Assembly: GCA_024403175.1 (NCBI GenBank)
Contig: JAKSSI010000040.1
Coordinates: 1-9,184 of the forward strand
Direction: 5' to 3'
DNA length: 9,184 nt
Origin: Clostridia bacterium
Lineage (GTDB): Bacteria; Bacillota_A; Clostridia; Peptostreptococcales; Anaerovoracaceae
A program made the position numbers and the translations under genes. Positions 1-7,215 of the stretch are shown one piece after another. Every line of letters starts with the position of its first letter. Within the stretch, counting starts at the first letter, position 1. The notes under the pieces are model-generated. The model was not told the DNA's origin. It saw nothing but the letters and a program-made list of their open reading frames with translations, and did no database searches.

Positions 1-673
1 TTGATCCACAATTCTTGTTTACATTGAGGCCATCAGGCGAATTGTTGATTACATAAGTTGAGGCACCAAGCGCATCGAATACACTCTTTGCAATTTGCCA
101 AGAAGAACCGTTGGCACAATCAAGACCAACTTTATATCCCTTAAAGGATGTTGTTGCAAGAGAAATAAGGAAACCGATATATCTATTTCTTCCTGCAGCG
201 TGGTCTACTACACTTCCGATATTTGCACCAGCAGCAAAAGGAATCTCCCAATTACCGTCAAGATAGCTTTCAATTTCGCTTATAAAATCATCACCGATTT
301 TTTCTCCGTTTCCGTTGATGACTTTAATACCGTTATCGTGGAATGGATTATGGCTTGCAGAAATCATTACTGCACAGTCGAATCCTTCTGTTCTTGCAAC
401 GTATGCAACAGATGGTGTAGATGTTACATGAAGAAGATATGCATCTGCGCCGGATGCTGTAATACCAGAGCAAAGAGCATCTTCAAACATATAGCTTGAT
501 CTTCTTGTATCCTTACCTACAACAATTCTTGCTCTATAATCTGCAGGTCTTCCCATCTTTGGATTAGAACCAAAATACCAACCTATAAAAAGACCAATTT
601 TAAAAGCATGAACCGCAGTAAGATCTACATTTGCTTCGCCTCTAAATCCGTCTGTTCCAAAATATTTTCCCAT
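1..673 (-). CDS. glmM: Phosphoglucosamine mutase, N-terminal 224 codons (truncated by window edge)
   Basis: Converts glucosamine-6-phosphate to glucosamine-1-phosphate in the cytoplasm, a step towards UDP-GlcNAc and peptidoglycan. Translating the minus strand from ATG at 673 gives the family N-terminus MGKYFGTDGFRG, then GKDTRRS (residues 53-59), and the catalytic phosphoserine loop ISASHNP (104-110; Ser107 by homology to other phosphohexomutases). DCANGSS and a GLNVN..CGS segment follow near the cut end. The metal-binding DGDGDR loop and the C-terminal domains would lie beyond base 1. The stretch at residues 32-49 is somewhat longer than what I recall for Bacillus GlmM. The ribosome binding site AGAGGA lies in the 12-bp gap after the cdaR stop, so this is the third gene of a cdaA-cdaR-glmM operon. 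In other Firmicutes GlmM binds and restrains CdaA, which is known for the family and not shown here. Confidence 0.96.
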   Translation of the reverse strand, partial: MGKYFGTDGFRGEANVDLTAVHAFKIGLFIGWYFGSNPKMGRPADYRARIVVGKDTRRSSYMFEDALCSGITASGADAYLLHVTSTPSVAYVARTEGFDCAVMISASHNPFHDNGIKVINGNGEKIGDDFISEIESYLDGNWEIPFAAGANIGSVVDHAAGRNRYIGFLISLATTSFKGYKVGLDCANGSSWQIAKSVFDALGASTYVINNSPDGLNVNKNCGS

Positions 674-685
674 AATTAATCCTCT

Positions 686-1678
686 TTAATTTGCTTGTTC
701 TTCAGGAAGCTCTATTGCTCCTTCTGATGCAAGACTTTGTTCATATAATTCTTTTGCATTTTCTGCAATATAAACAACAGCTGTAAGCTCAGGACAATCT
801 CTTGTTGTGTGAACACCAGCAGGAAGCTGTGGCACAAGCTGATAGTGTGTTGTTTTATCTATGCCTTCGATGTTAATTGGGTCGGCAACAATTGTAGAAA
901 TGCCATTGATAACATTGGCAGGTCCTTTAATTGAAATAACCGACTGAACTTCAAAGTTTTCTATTGAAAGCTCTCCATAGAGAGGCTCGCCAAACATCTG
1001 AGAACTGAGTGAAACAGTTTTCTTTGTTGAAAGAGTTGCATCCATTTCAATTGTTTCTACTGCAAGCTTAATACCGCCTACTTCCATACCACTCTTATCG
1101 CACGGACGACCGAGAAGATTTACAGTAGAATTAACATCGTCATGGAGACTGTTTGCAGAGAGCTGAGTTAATACATGAACAACTTTATCAACATCAGATT
1201 TTGCACCGCTAACATTAACGCTGTCTGTGAATTTTGTAATTGTAATTTCGTGACCATCAGCCTCGTCGGAAAATGCAATTCTTACAGGCTTTGATTCAGT
1301 AACATAATCTTCTACCAAAACAGGAATTAGCTCTGTATTAATGTCTTCGATTACGATACCTCTTGGGCCGGCTACTTTTACCGTAATATAAGTATTACCC
1401 TTATTTAAAGAAGCCACATCTGCAGTTGCTTCAAAATCAGCAGCTGTAAGTTTAGCCAAATCGTTTCTTGCACCGATAACAGAAAGGTTTACTGTGTATT
1501 TTAAATCTCCCGCAATAGCAAAGCCTCTGTCTTCAAGGGCCTCGACCCCACTAACATTTACAGGAACCATTCGTATCACTTGATCCTTTTGCGGATTAAC
1601 TATGTTGATAACATAGAACCACAAAACAATTGCGATCAGGAACGAAATGATGATATCAAACGTTTTCTTTCGTTCCAT
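686..1678 (-). CDS. cdaR: CdaR/YbbR-domain membrane protein, regulator of diadenylate cyclase
   Basis: A 330-residue protein with one N-terminal membrane anchor (about residues 7-27, IIISFLIAIVLWFYVINIV) and an extracytoplasmic region of three YbbR-like repeats, roughly 35-125, 131-215 and 219-305. Each repeat carries a related V/I-x-G turn: VIGARNDL (67-74), VSGAKSDV (156-163) and IKGPANVI (250-257). An acidic tail follows. CdaR proteins modulate the activity of the membrane cyclase CdaA encoded just upstream. B. subtilis CdaR has more repeats by my recollection, so this is a shorter form. The start is ATG at 1678, with AAAGGAA seven bases upstream (1685-1691). The first 23 bp overlap the 3' end of cdaA, which suggests translational coupling. 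Confidence 0.93.
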   Translation of the reverse strand: MERKKTFDIIISFLIAIVLWFYVINIVNPQKDQVIRMVPVNVSGVEALEDRGFAIAGDLKYTVNLSVIGARNDLAKLTAADFEATADVASLNKGNTYITVKVAGPRGIVIEDINTELIPVLVEDYVTESKPVRIAFSDEADGHEITITKFTDSVNVSGAKSDVDKVVHVLTQLSANSLHDDVNSTVNLLGRPCDKSGMEVGGIKLAVETIEMDATLSTKKTVSLSSQMFGEPLYGELSIENFEVQSVISIKGPANVINGISTIVADPINIEGIDKTTHYQLVPQLPAGVHTTRDCPELTAVVYIAENAKELYEQSLASEGAIELPEEQAN

Positions 1679-2510
1679 TTGTCATTCCTTTCCACGAACC
1701 TATAAACTTCTGCCAAATTGTCTGGTTCTCGTCAAGTTCGTTAAGATACATATTGAGCAGGAATTTTTCAACTGTCTTTAAATCCAAGAATCTATTGAGC
1801 TTGCCATCTACTGCCATAGAAATAATACCTGTTTCTTCTGAAACTATCAGTGCAACAGAATCAGATACTTCAGTAATACCTATACCAGCGCGATGACGCG
1901 TACCAAGATCTTTGGAAAGATTATGATTGGATGTAAGCGGAAGCACACAGCCTGCCGCATATATTCTATCTGAGCGAAGGATAACTGCTCCGTCATGGAG
2001 AGGGCTACCCTTATAGAAAATATTCTCAAGAGTCTGTTCGGAAAGACGGCTGTCTAAAATAGTTCCAGTTTCAGCTATATCGGAAAGAGCAGTTTCTCTT
2101 TCAAGAACAATGATGGCGCCTTCTTTTCTCTGTGAGAAATAGTCGATAGCACTGACTATGATATTTACATTTGCAGAGATGTTTTCAACATCCATGGAAA
2201 AAGTTCTTGTTGCAAATTTACCTCGACCAAGGAACTCTAAAGCTCTTCTTAATTCAGGCTGGAATACTACAACAAGGGCTATAATACCGACTGAGAGTAC
2301 TTTTTCAAGCATCCAGTTAATAACATAAAAATGACAATAGCCGGAAATAACAGCTGCGGCAACGATAACAAGAAGACCTTTTGCCAGCTGCTCGGCTCTT
2401 GACGACCTTACGAATCTAAGAACGTTGTACACCAAAAAAGTAACGATAAGTATATCGATAATATCGGTGACAGCTATTCCTGATATGATATTGCTTATAT
2501 ATTGATTCAT
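1656..2510 (-). CDS. cdaA: Diadenylate cyclase CdaA (membrane-bound DAC/DisA_N domain)
   Basis: Synthesises cyclic di-AMP from two ATP at the cytoplasmic membrane. The 284-residue product has about three N-terminal transmembrane helices (residues 13-33, 43-60 and 67-84), a short linker, and a DAC domain from about 105 to 255. The catalytic signatures are intact: DGA in SPLHDGAVIL (Asp173-Ala175) and RHR in GTRHRAGIGITE (205-207), followed by SEETG. I chose ATG at 2510 because AGAGG (2516-2520) sits five bases upstream. The reading frame extends to a GTG at 2540, but that codon has no ribosome binding site and lies about where transcription should begin. First gene of the cdaA-cdaR-glmM operon, where c-di-AMP signalling is tied to cell-wall precursor synthesis and osmotic/potassium homeostasis in related bacteria. 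Confidence 0.96.
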   Translation of the reverse strand: MNQYISNIISGIAVTDIIDILIVTFLVYNVLRFVRSSRAEQLAKGLLVIVAAAVISGYCHFYVINWMLEKVLSVGIIALVVVFQPELRRALEFLGRGKFATRTFSMDVENISANVNIIVSAIDYFSQRKEGAIIVLERETALSDIAETGTILDSRLSEQTLENIFYKGSPLHDGAVILRSDRIYAAGCVLPLTSNHNLSKDLGTRHRAGIGITEVSDSVALIVSEETGIISMAVDGKLNRFLDLKTVEKFLLNMYLNELDENQTIWQKFIGSWKGMTNGTKENV

Positions 2511-2543
2511 TTTAGCCTCTAAAAAATTACAAACATTCACTTT

Positions 2544-2571
2544 ATTATATAATTTTTGGAAGTATATTCAA
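2544..2571 (-). promoter_or_regulatory. Sigma-A-type promoter for the cdaA-cdaR-glmM operon
   Basis: Read on the minus strand, TTGAAT (2571-2566) is followed after 16 bases by a perfect TATAAT (2549-2544). Transcription would start near 2537, giving a leader of roughly 27 nt before the cdaA ATG at 2510. Prediction by eye only. Confidence 0.7.
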
Positions 2572-2631
2572 TACTCTACAGTGATTTATCATAAGATATA
2601 TAGAGAAACTGAAAGAAGGCGCTCGCTCACA

Positions 2632-2660
2632 TTTACAAAATATGGATTTTGTGATAGCAT
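2632..2660 (+). promoter_or_regulatory. Sigma-A-type promoter for the yhaM-recD2-comF operon
   Basis: TTTACA (2632-2637) and TAGCAT (2655-2660) are separated by 17 bases. A TG at 2652-2653 forms an extended -10 (TGaTAGCAT). The start site would fall near 2667, leaving a very short leader that contains AAAGGAG (2669-2675) before the ATG at 2683. The -10 is imperfect (4 of 6 consensus bases). Confidence 0.55.
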
Positions 2661-2682
2661 AGGCGGGTAAAGGAGAATTAGC

Positions 2683-3666
2683 ATGAGCAAGACATTTTTT
2701 GTAGCAAATTTAAAACCTGAAGACGATGTTATAGACTTTTTTATGGTAAAAGGTTCTGCACTCAAAACAGGTTCTAATCATAAACTCTATTTAGATATAA
2801 CTTTGGCAGATAAAACTGGAGATATTAATGCAAAGAAATGGGATGTTTCAGATGATGAAGCAGCTTTTTTCAGCACCATTAAAGACGGCAGCATAGTAAA
2901 AATTAAGGCTGTTGTTTCTGAATGGAACGGCATTAGACAGATGAAAGTTTCAAGAATTAGAGAACTTTCTGATACAGATGAAATCATCATGAACGATTTT
3001 GTTAAGGCGGCTCCTGAAGATCCAAAAGAAATGTTTGCATACATCAGAAGTATGGCCGAAAGCATTAAGGACGAAGCTCTTTCAAAACTCTGCCTTACTG
3101 CTTTAGACGAAAACAAGGAAAAGCTTCTCTACTACCCTGCAGCAAAGTCCAACCACCATGCAGAACTTGGAGGCCTCTTATACCACACAAGAAGAATGCT
3201 TTCTATGGGTATTCAGGCTTGCACTGTTTATACTAACTTAGATAAAGACTGGGTTATTGCAGGTGTAATTATGCACGATATGGAAAAGATTAACGAAATC
3301 GCATCCAACGAGTATGGTATTTCATCTGGCTACACAGTTAAGGGAAATCTTCTTGGACACATTGTTATGGGTGCTATCAAGATTGAAGAAAGAGCAAAGG
3401 CCGCTGGTCTTTCCGAAGAAAAGACAATTATGCTTCAGCATATGATTATTGCTCACCACAACGAGCCTGAATTCGGAAGCCCTGTAAGACCGTGCTTTGC
3501 AGAAGCAGAACTTCTCCACCACCTAGATATGATAGACGCAAGAATGTTTGATTTTGAAGACGCTCTTGTTGGTGTAGAAAAAGGCGAATTCACTGAAAGA
3601 ATCAGAACCTTAGATGGAAGAATGATTTACAACCCTACTTTTGAAAGACTTAACACCGAAAAATAA
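2683..3666 (+). CDS. yhaM: YhaM-type 3'-5' exoribonuclease (OB fold + HD domain)
   Basis: A 327-residue cytoplasmic nuclease. An N-terminal OB-fold nucleic-acid-binding region (about residues 15-95, with LDITLADKTGDINAKKWD) precedes an HD-type metal-dependent phosphohydrolase domain (about 160-290). The expected metal ligands are visible: His168 (LLYHTRRM), His198-Asp199 (MHDMEK), His226 (LLGHIVMG), His258-His259 (IIAHHN) and Asp282/Asp285 (HHLDMIDARM). YhaM enzymes trim RNA 3' ends and can also attack ssDNA. Length fits the family (about 310-330). Start ATG at 2683 is supported by AAAGGAG seven bases upstream. Its stop overlaps the recD2 start as TAATG, so RNase and helicase are likely made from one message. 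First gene of the rightward operon, divergent from cdaA. Confidence 0.92.
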   Translation: MSKTFFVANLKPEDDVIDFFMVKGSALKTGSNHKLYLDITLADKTGDINAKKWDVSDDEAAFFSTIKDGSIVKIKAVVSEWNGIRQMKVSRIRELSDTDEIIMNDFVKAAPEDPKEMFAYIRSMAESIKDEALSKLCLTALDENKEKLLYYPAAKSNHHAELGGLLYHTRRMLSMGIQACTVYTNLDKDWVIAGVIMHDMEKINEIASNEYGISSGYTVKGNLLGHIVMGAIKIEERAKAAGLSEEKTIMLQHMIIAHHNEPEFGSPVRPCFAEAELLHHLDMIDARMFDFEDALVGVEKGEFTERIRTLDGRMIYNPTFERLNTEK

Positions 3667-5882
3667 TGAAAGAAGAAAAGGCAGGTCAGATATCTGAACT
3701 GATTTTTACAAATGAATCGACGTTTTATGCAGTACTGCTCTTCGAAACTGAAGAAGAGCAGTTTTTTGCAGTTGGAAGTATGCCAAATCCTAGACTTGGC
3801 AGAACATATAAGCTAACTGGCGAATGGAAGAATCATCCTAAATACGGAGAGCAATTTGCCTTTTCATCTTTCGAAGAAATTATGCCTAGTGGTGCAGATG
3901 CTATAAGAGCGTTTCTTTCCAGCGGCATCATTCACGGCATCGGCCCTATTTCGGCAAGAGCAATAGTAAAAAAGTTTGGCGATGACACTTTAAGAATCAT
4001 CGAAGAAGAACCTGAAAGACTAGCCGAAGTAAACGGTATTGGAAAATCAAAAGCAAATGCCATTGCTGAAGGATATGCTGCACAACGAATATTCGCAAAC
4101 GTAGTAATGGATCTTTCAAAACTTGGTATAGAGACACCTGTTGCATTAAAACTCTTTAGACAATACGGTGCGTCTGCAGTAGACATAGTAAAAGAAAATC
4201 CATACAGATTAATTGAAGATGTTTACGGCATAGGCTTTATGCGTGCAGATAAAATTGCCGCAAGTATAGGCATAGAAAACGACTCGCCTTTTAGAATAAA
4301 AAGTGGAATTGTATATGCGCTTGAATCAAAGGCTTCAGGTGGCGACACATACTATCCCGAAAAAGAATTGATAGAACAAGTTGCACAATTTTTAGATGTA
4401 ACAAGAGAACAAGTTGCTGAACTTGAACTAGAGCTCGCCTTGGATGGAACTGTTTACAAAGAAAACCTAAACGGCGAAATAATTTTGATGCTTCATAGAT
4501 TTAGACGCGCAGAAAACTTCTGTGCATCTAAGTTATCTCTCCTTTGCAATTGCTATCTAACAGGCATTGCAGGAAATCTAGAAAAAATGATTGCAAGCAC
4601 AGAAAAGAGCAGCGGTATAAAACTCTCCCCTACTCAGAAAAATGCTGTAATCTCCACATTCAAAAACGGGGTGTCTGTTATTACTGGCGGTCCTGGTACT
4701 GGTAAAACCACTATCATAAACACCATACTTGCAATTCTTAAAAATGAAGGAATAAAAACAGCACTTGCAGCCCCTACAGGAAGAGCTGCAAAAAGAATGA
4801 GTCAAGCTACTGGTGAAGAAGCTCTTACAATTCACAGACTTCTTGAATATGGCGCAAGCGAAGATAGCCAAAACCTTTTCTTTAATAAAAATGACGAAAA
4901 CCCAATAGATGCGGGTTGCATAATAATCGACGAAGCATCTATGGTAGATATACTTCTGTTAGAGGCTCTTCTTAGAGCTATAAAGACAGGAACAAGATTA
5001 ATACTTGTTGGCGACGCCGATCAATTACCTTCTGTTGGTGCAGGAAATGTTTTGTCAGATATTATTTCATCCGAAATGATTCACTGCGTAAGACTGACTG
5101 ATATTTTCAGGCAAGCCCAAGAATCTATGATTGTAGTTAATGCTCACCTTATTAACAAGGGCGAATATCCAAGCTACAATCAAAAGGACACCGACTTTTT
5201 CTTTCTGAATAGAAGCAGCGAGGCGGAAATTGTTGAAACCATTAAACAACTGGTTAAATATAGACTTCCTGCATTCTACGAAAAAGAAGGAAAAGATGTA
5301 GACATTCAAGTTTTAACGCCTACACGAAAAGGCCCTTGCGGCACAGCCGAACTTAACAAAATGTTGCAAGGCGCCTTAAACCCAAACGATGGTTTTAAGA
5401 ATGAAAAAATCATAGACAACCGCATTTATCGTGAGGGCGACCGCGTAATGCAAAACAAAAACGATTACACTATCGAATGGAAAAATATCTACACACTTGA
5501 GCCTGGCAAAGGGGTATTTAATGGCGACATAGGTGTAATAAAATCCATTGATACTGAAAATGGAATCATAAATGTTTTATACGATGATGTAAAACTTGTA
5601 AGCTATGATTATATGACGGCAGATGAAATAGAAAGCGCATTTGCCATGACGGTTCATAAGAGCCAAGGGTCGGAATTTGCTGTGGTAGTTATGCCTATGG
5701 CACATTTCCCTCCTATGCTTTCTACAAGAAATCTTTTCTACACAGCTGTTACCAGAGCAAAATTAGGGGTAGTTTTGGTAGGCGATGAAAGAATCGCAAG
5801 AGCTATGACAGACAATGATTTCAGTGCTAAGAGATATTCGGGATTATCAGAGAGGCTTAAAAAGATTTGGGAAGAATCTTAG
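3666..5882 (+). CDS. recD2: RecD2-type ATP-dependent DNA helicase (SF1B, RecBC-independent)
   Basis: A 738-residue 5'-3' DNA helicase of the RecD2/YrrC type, which acts in DNA repair and replication-fork maintenance without RecBC. The N-terminal OB-like and helix-hairpin-helix region (about 1-210) contains GIIHGIGPISARAIVKKFG (87-105), VNGIGKSKA (122-130) and VYGIGFMRADKIA (186-198). The motor follows: Walker A GGPGTGKT (341-348), motif Ia APTGRAAKR (369-377), Walker B IIIDEAS (419-425), motif III GDADQLPSVGAG (449-460), FRQA (481-484), an SH3-like 2B segment around 591-625 (GDRVMQNKNDY...FNGDIG), TVHKSQGSE (662-670) and YTAVTRAK (692-699). All motifs look intact. Start ATG overlaps the yhaM stop by one base and has no strong ribosome binding site of its own, so translation is probably coupled. 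The last 16 bases overlap comF. Confidence 0.95.
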   Translation: MKEEKAGQISELIFTNESTFYAVLLFETEEEQFFAVGSMPNPRLGRTYKLTGEWKNHPKYGEQFAFSSFEEIMPSGADAIRAFLSSGIIHGIGPISARAIVKKFGDDTLRIIEEEPERLAEVNGIGKSKANAIAEGYAAQRIFANVVMDLSKLGIETPVALKLFRQYGASAVDIVKENPYRLIEDVYGIGFMRADKIAASIGIENDSPFRIKSGIVYALESKASGGDTYYPEKELIEQVAQFLDVTREQVAELELELALDGTVYKENLNGEIILMLHRFRRAENFCASKLSLLCNCYLTGIAGNLEKMIASTEKSSGIKLSPTQKNAVISTFKNGVSVITGGPGTGKTTIINTILAILKNEGIKTALAAPTGRAAKRMSQATGEEALTIHRLLEYGASEDSQNLFFNKNDENPIDAGCIIIDEASMVDILLLEALLRAIKTGTRLILVGDADQLPSVGAGNVLSDIISSEMIHCVRLTDIFRQAQESMIVVNAHLINKGEYPSYNQKDTDFFFLNRSSEAEIVETIKQLVKYRLPAFYEKEGKDVDIQVLTPTRKGPCGTAELNKMLQGALNPNDGFKNEKIIDNRIYREGDRVMQNKNDYTIEWKNIYTLEPGKGVFNGDIGVIKSIDTENGIINVLYDDVKLVSYDYMTADEIESAFAMTVHKSQGSEFAVVVMPMAHFPPMLSTRNLFYTAVTRAKLGVVLVGDERIARAMTDNDFSAKRYSGLSERLKKIWEES

Positions 5883-6544
5883 ATTTAATTTATCCTAAAA
5901 ATATTTACTGTATATGCTGCGATGACTGCATAGATGATTCGCGCATACACGGTTTGTGTGACTCGTGCATAGAAAAAATAAGTTGGTCTTTCGAAAACCG
6001 CTTTAAATTTACTATGGACGAGTTTTCTTTTGACGATGTACTGCCTTGCTGCATTTACGGAAGTTTTCCTAGAAGCATTATTTACAAAATGAAAATACAG
6101 TCAAAGCCTTATGTGGCAAGAGCTGTAGGGAAAATCCTTGCGGACAGAGTAAGACTAGCAAGAGATGAAGACGACATACATTTTGATTATTTAGTACCTG
6201 TTCCAAGCACAAAGAAAAAAGAGAGGCGCCGAGGATACAACCAAGCAAAACTTATGGCACAGTACACTGCTGAGGAATTACGAAAACCTGCTATAGATGC
6301 CCTTATAAAACTTCACGACACAAAATCTGCAAGACTTTCTACAGGTATTGAACGACGTTTTATTCAGCAAGGTGTCTTTGCAGTAAACGAGGAATACATA
6401 GGCAAAATCAAAGGTAAAAATATTTTACTTGTAGACGATGTAATCACCACTGGGTCGACAGCTGACGAATGCGCACGAACCTTAAAAGAAGCTGGAGCAA
6501 ATTGGGTCGGCATACTTTGTTTTGCATGCGCTGCAGATGTGTGA
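5867..6544 (+). CDS. comF: ComF family protein (zinc finger + phosphoribosyltransferase domain)
   Basis: A 225-residue ComF/ComFC-type protein. An N-terminal C4 zinc finger (C15-x2-C18 and C31-x2-C34, with extra cysteines 17 and 21) precedes a type I phosphoribosyltransferase fold. Diagnostic segments are PVPSTKKKERRRGYNQA (111-127) and the PRPP-binding loop ILLVDDVITTGST (186-198). ComFC takes part in handling transforming ssDNA in competent bacteria; outside such species the role of the family is unsettled. Start: TTG at 5867 is effectively forced, because an in-frame TAA lies at 5858-5860 and the next ATG (codon 50) would remove the zinc finger. AGAGG (5851-5855) lies 11 bases upstream, a slightly long spacing. 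It overlaps recD2 by 16 bp. No comFA helicase gene is adjacent; RecD2 occupies that neighbouring position. Confidence 0.92.
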   Translation: MGRILDLIYPKNIYCICCDDCIDDSRIHGLCDSCIEKISWSFENRFKFTMDEFSFDDVLPCCIYGSFPRSIIYKMKIQSKPYVARAVGKILADRVRLARDEDDIHFDYLVPVPSTKKKERRRGYNQAKLMAQYTAEELRKPAIDALIKLHDTKSARLSTGIERRFIQQGVFAVNEEYIGKIKGKNILLVDDVITTGSTADECARTLKEAGANWVGILCFACAADV

Positions 6545-6550
6545 TATAAT
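6522..6550 (+). promoter_or_regulatory. Extended -10 promoter for hpf, overlapping the comF stop codon
   Basis: TTGCAT (6522-6527), a 17-base spacer, and TGA-TATAAT (6542-6550): a perfect -10 hexamer preceded by the TGn extension, where the TGA is also the comF stop codon. The expected start near 6557 gives a leader of about 26 nt with AAGGAGG (6569-6575) before hpf. The -35 matches only at TTG. Confidence 0.75.
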
Positions 6551-6582
6551 ATTAACAACTTAATAAAGAAGGAGGTTTAGGT

Positions 6583-7110
6583 ATGAATATCCAAATTAGA
6601 AGCAAAAACCTTAACCCTAGCGACGCTCTTAAGAACAAGATCGAAGCTAAGATGTCTAAACTTGAAAAGTATTTCTCAAGTGACACAGAAGCTCAGATTA
6701 TGTTATCGGAAGAGAAGACTGGACTGGCAAAACTTGAAGCAACTATTAAAGCCGGCGGTATGATTTTTCGTGCTGAAGAGTCCAACTCAGATTTATTCTT
6801 CTGCCTTGATAAGGTAATTGATAAGCTCTCCTCTCAGATGAGCAAATTCAAGAAGAAACTTATTAAGAAGCACAAGGATCAGAAAGAAATTTTCCTTGCA
6901 GAAGTTCCTGATGTTGAAGAAGCTGTTGAAGAAACAACGGTAGTAAAGACAAAGAGCTTTGCTCTTACACCGATGACAACAGATGAAGCAATCCTTCAAA
7001 TGGAACTTTTGGCTCACAATTTCTTTGTATTTGCAGATCCTGAAACCGGAAAGGCAGATGTCATCTACAAACGAGCAGATGGCCAATATGGCCTCTTAAA
7101 AACTGAATAA
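6583..7110 (+). CDS. hpf: Long-form ribosome hibernation promoting factor (HPF/RaiA family)
   Basis: A 175-residue protein that binds the 30S decoding region and, in its long form, pairs ribosomes into inactive 100S dimers in stationary phase or stress. The N-terminal S30AE domain (about 1-100) starts MNIQIRSKNLNPSDALKNKI and ends in a lysine-rich helix (KFKKKLIKKHKDQK, 88-101). An acidic linker (about 107-120) leads to the C-terminal dimerisation domain (about 122-175; FALTPMTTDEAILQMELLAH, FFVFADPETGKADVIYKRAD). Length fits the long form. Start ATG has a near-perfect AAGGAGG seven bases upstream. It has its own promoter inside the end of comF and a strong terminator behind it, so it is probably expressed separately from, and more highly than, the upstream genes. 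Confidence 0.95.
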   Translation: MNIQIRSKNLNPSDALKNKIEAKMSKLEKYFSSDTEAQIMLSEEKTGLAKLEATIKAGGMIFRAEESNSDLFFCLDKVIDKLSSQMSKFKKKLIKKHKDQKEIFLAEVPDVEEAVEETTVVKTKSFALTPMTTDEAILQMELLAHNFFVFADPETGKADVIYKRADGQYGLLKTE

Positions 7111-7138
7111 AACCTACCAATAACAACTGAATAATTAT

Positions 7139-7166
7139 GCCCCAAGCAAATGCTTGGGGCTTTTTT
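7139..7166 (+). terminator. Intrinsic (rho-independent) terminator after hpf
   Basis: A GC-rich hairpin: GCCCCAAGC (7139-7147) pairs perfectly with GCTTGGGGC (7152-7160) around the loop AAAT, followed at once by TTTTTT (7161-7166). It starts 28 bp past the hpf stop. The opposite strand lacks an uninterrupted T run next to the stem, so it probably acts only on rightward transcription. Confidence 0.95.
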
Positions 7167-7198
7167 ATTACATATATATGGATAGAACCAATTATTCG

Positions 7199-7207
7199 TG
7201 TTAAAAT
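7199..7207 (+). promoter_or_regulatory. Possible extended -10 element for the NusG_II gene
   Basis: TGT-TAAAAT (7199-7207) fits an extended -10. There is no convincing -35 hexamer 16-18 bases upstream (TGGATA or similar). If used, transcription would begin near 7214, almost at the ATG at 7216. Some promoter is needed because a strong terminator lies just upstream, but this assignment is tentative. Confidence 0.35.
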
Positions 7208-7215
7208 TATTTGTT

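Noticed and set aside
95..499. Open frame of 134 codons on the plus strand with many cysteines.
   Set aside because: It lies antisense to glmM, whose minus-strand frame has all family motifs; the cysteine-rich composition is a by-product of reading the complement.
2572..2631. Possible second minus-strand promoter (TATGAT at 2593-2588).
   Set aside because: No acceptable -35 at 16-18 bases, and the downstream TTGAAT/TATAAT promoter already explains cdaA transcription.
7101..7134. Ten-base direct repeat (aactgaataa at 7101-7110 and 7125-7134) around the hpf stop codon.
   Set aside because: Too short and A/T-rich to distinguish from chance; no flanking structure supports an insertion or recombination site.
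7198..7215. GTG 7198 as the start of the NusG_II gene.
   Set aside because: It adds only six hydrophobic residues, has no ribosome binding site, and overlaps the only promoter-like -10 found; ATG 7216 is preferred but not proven.
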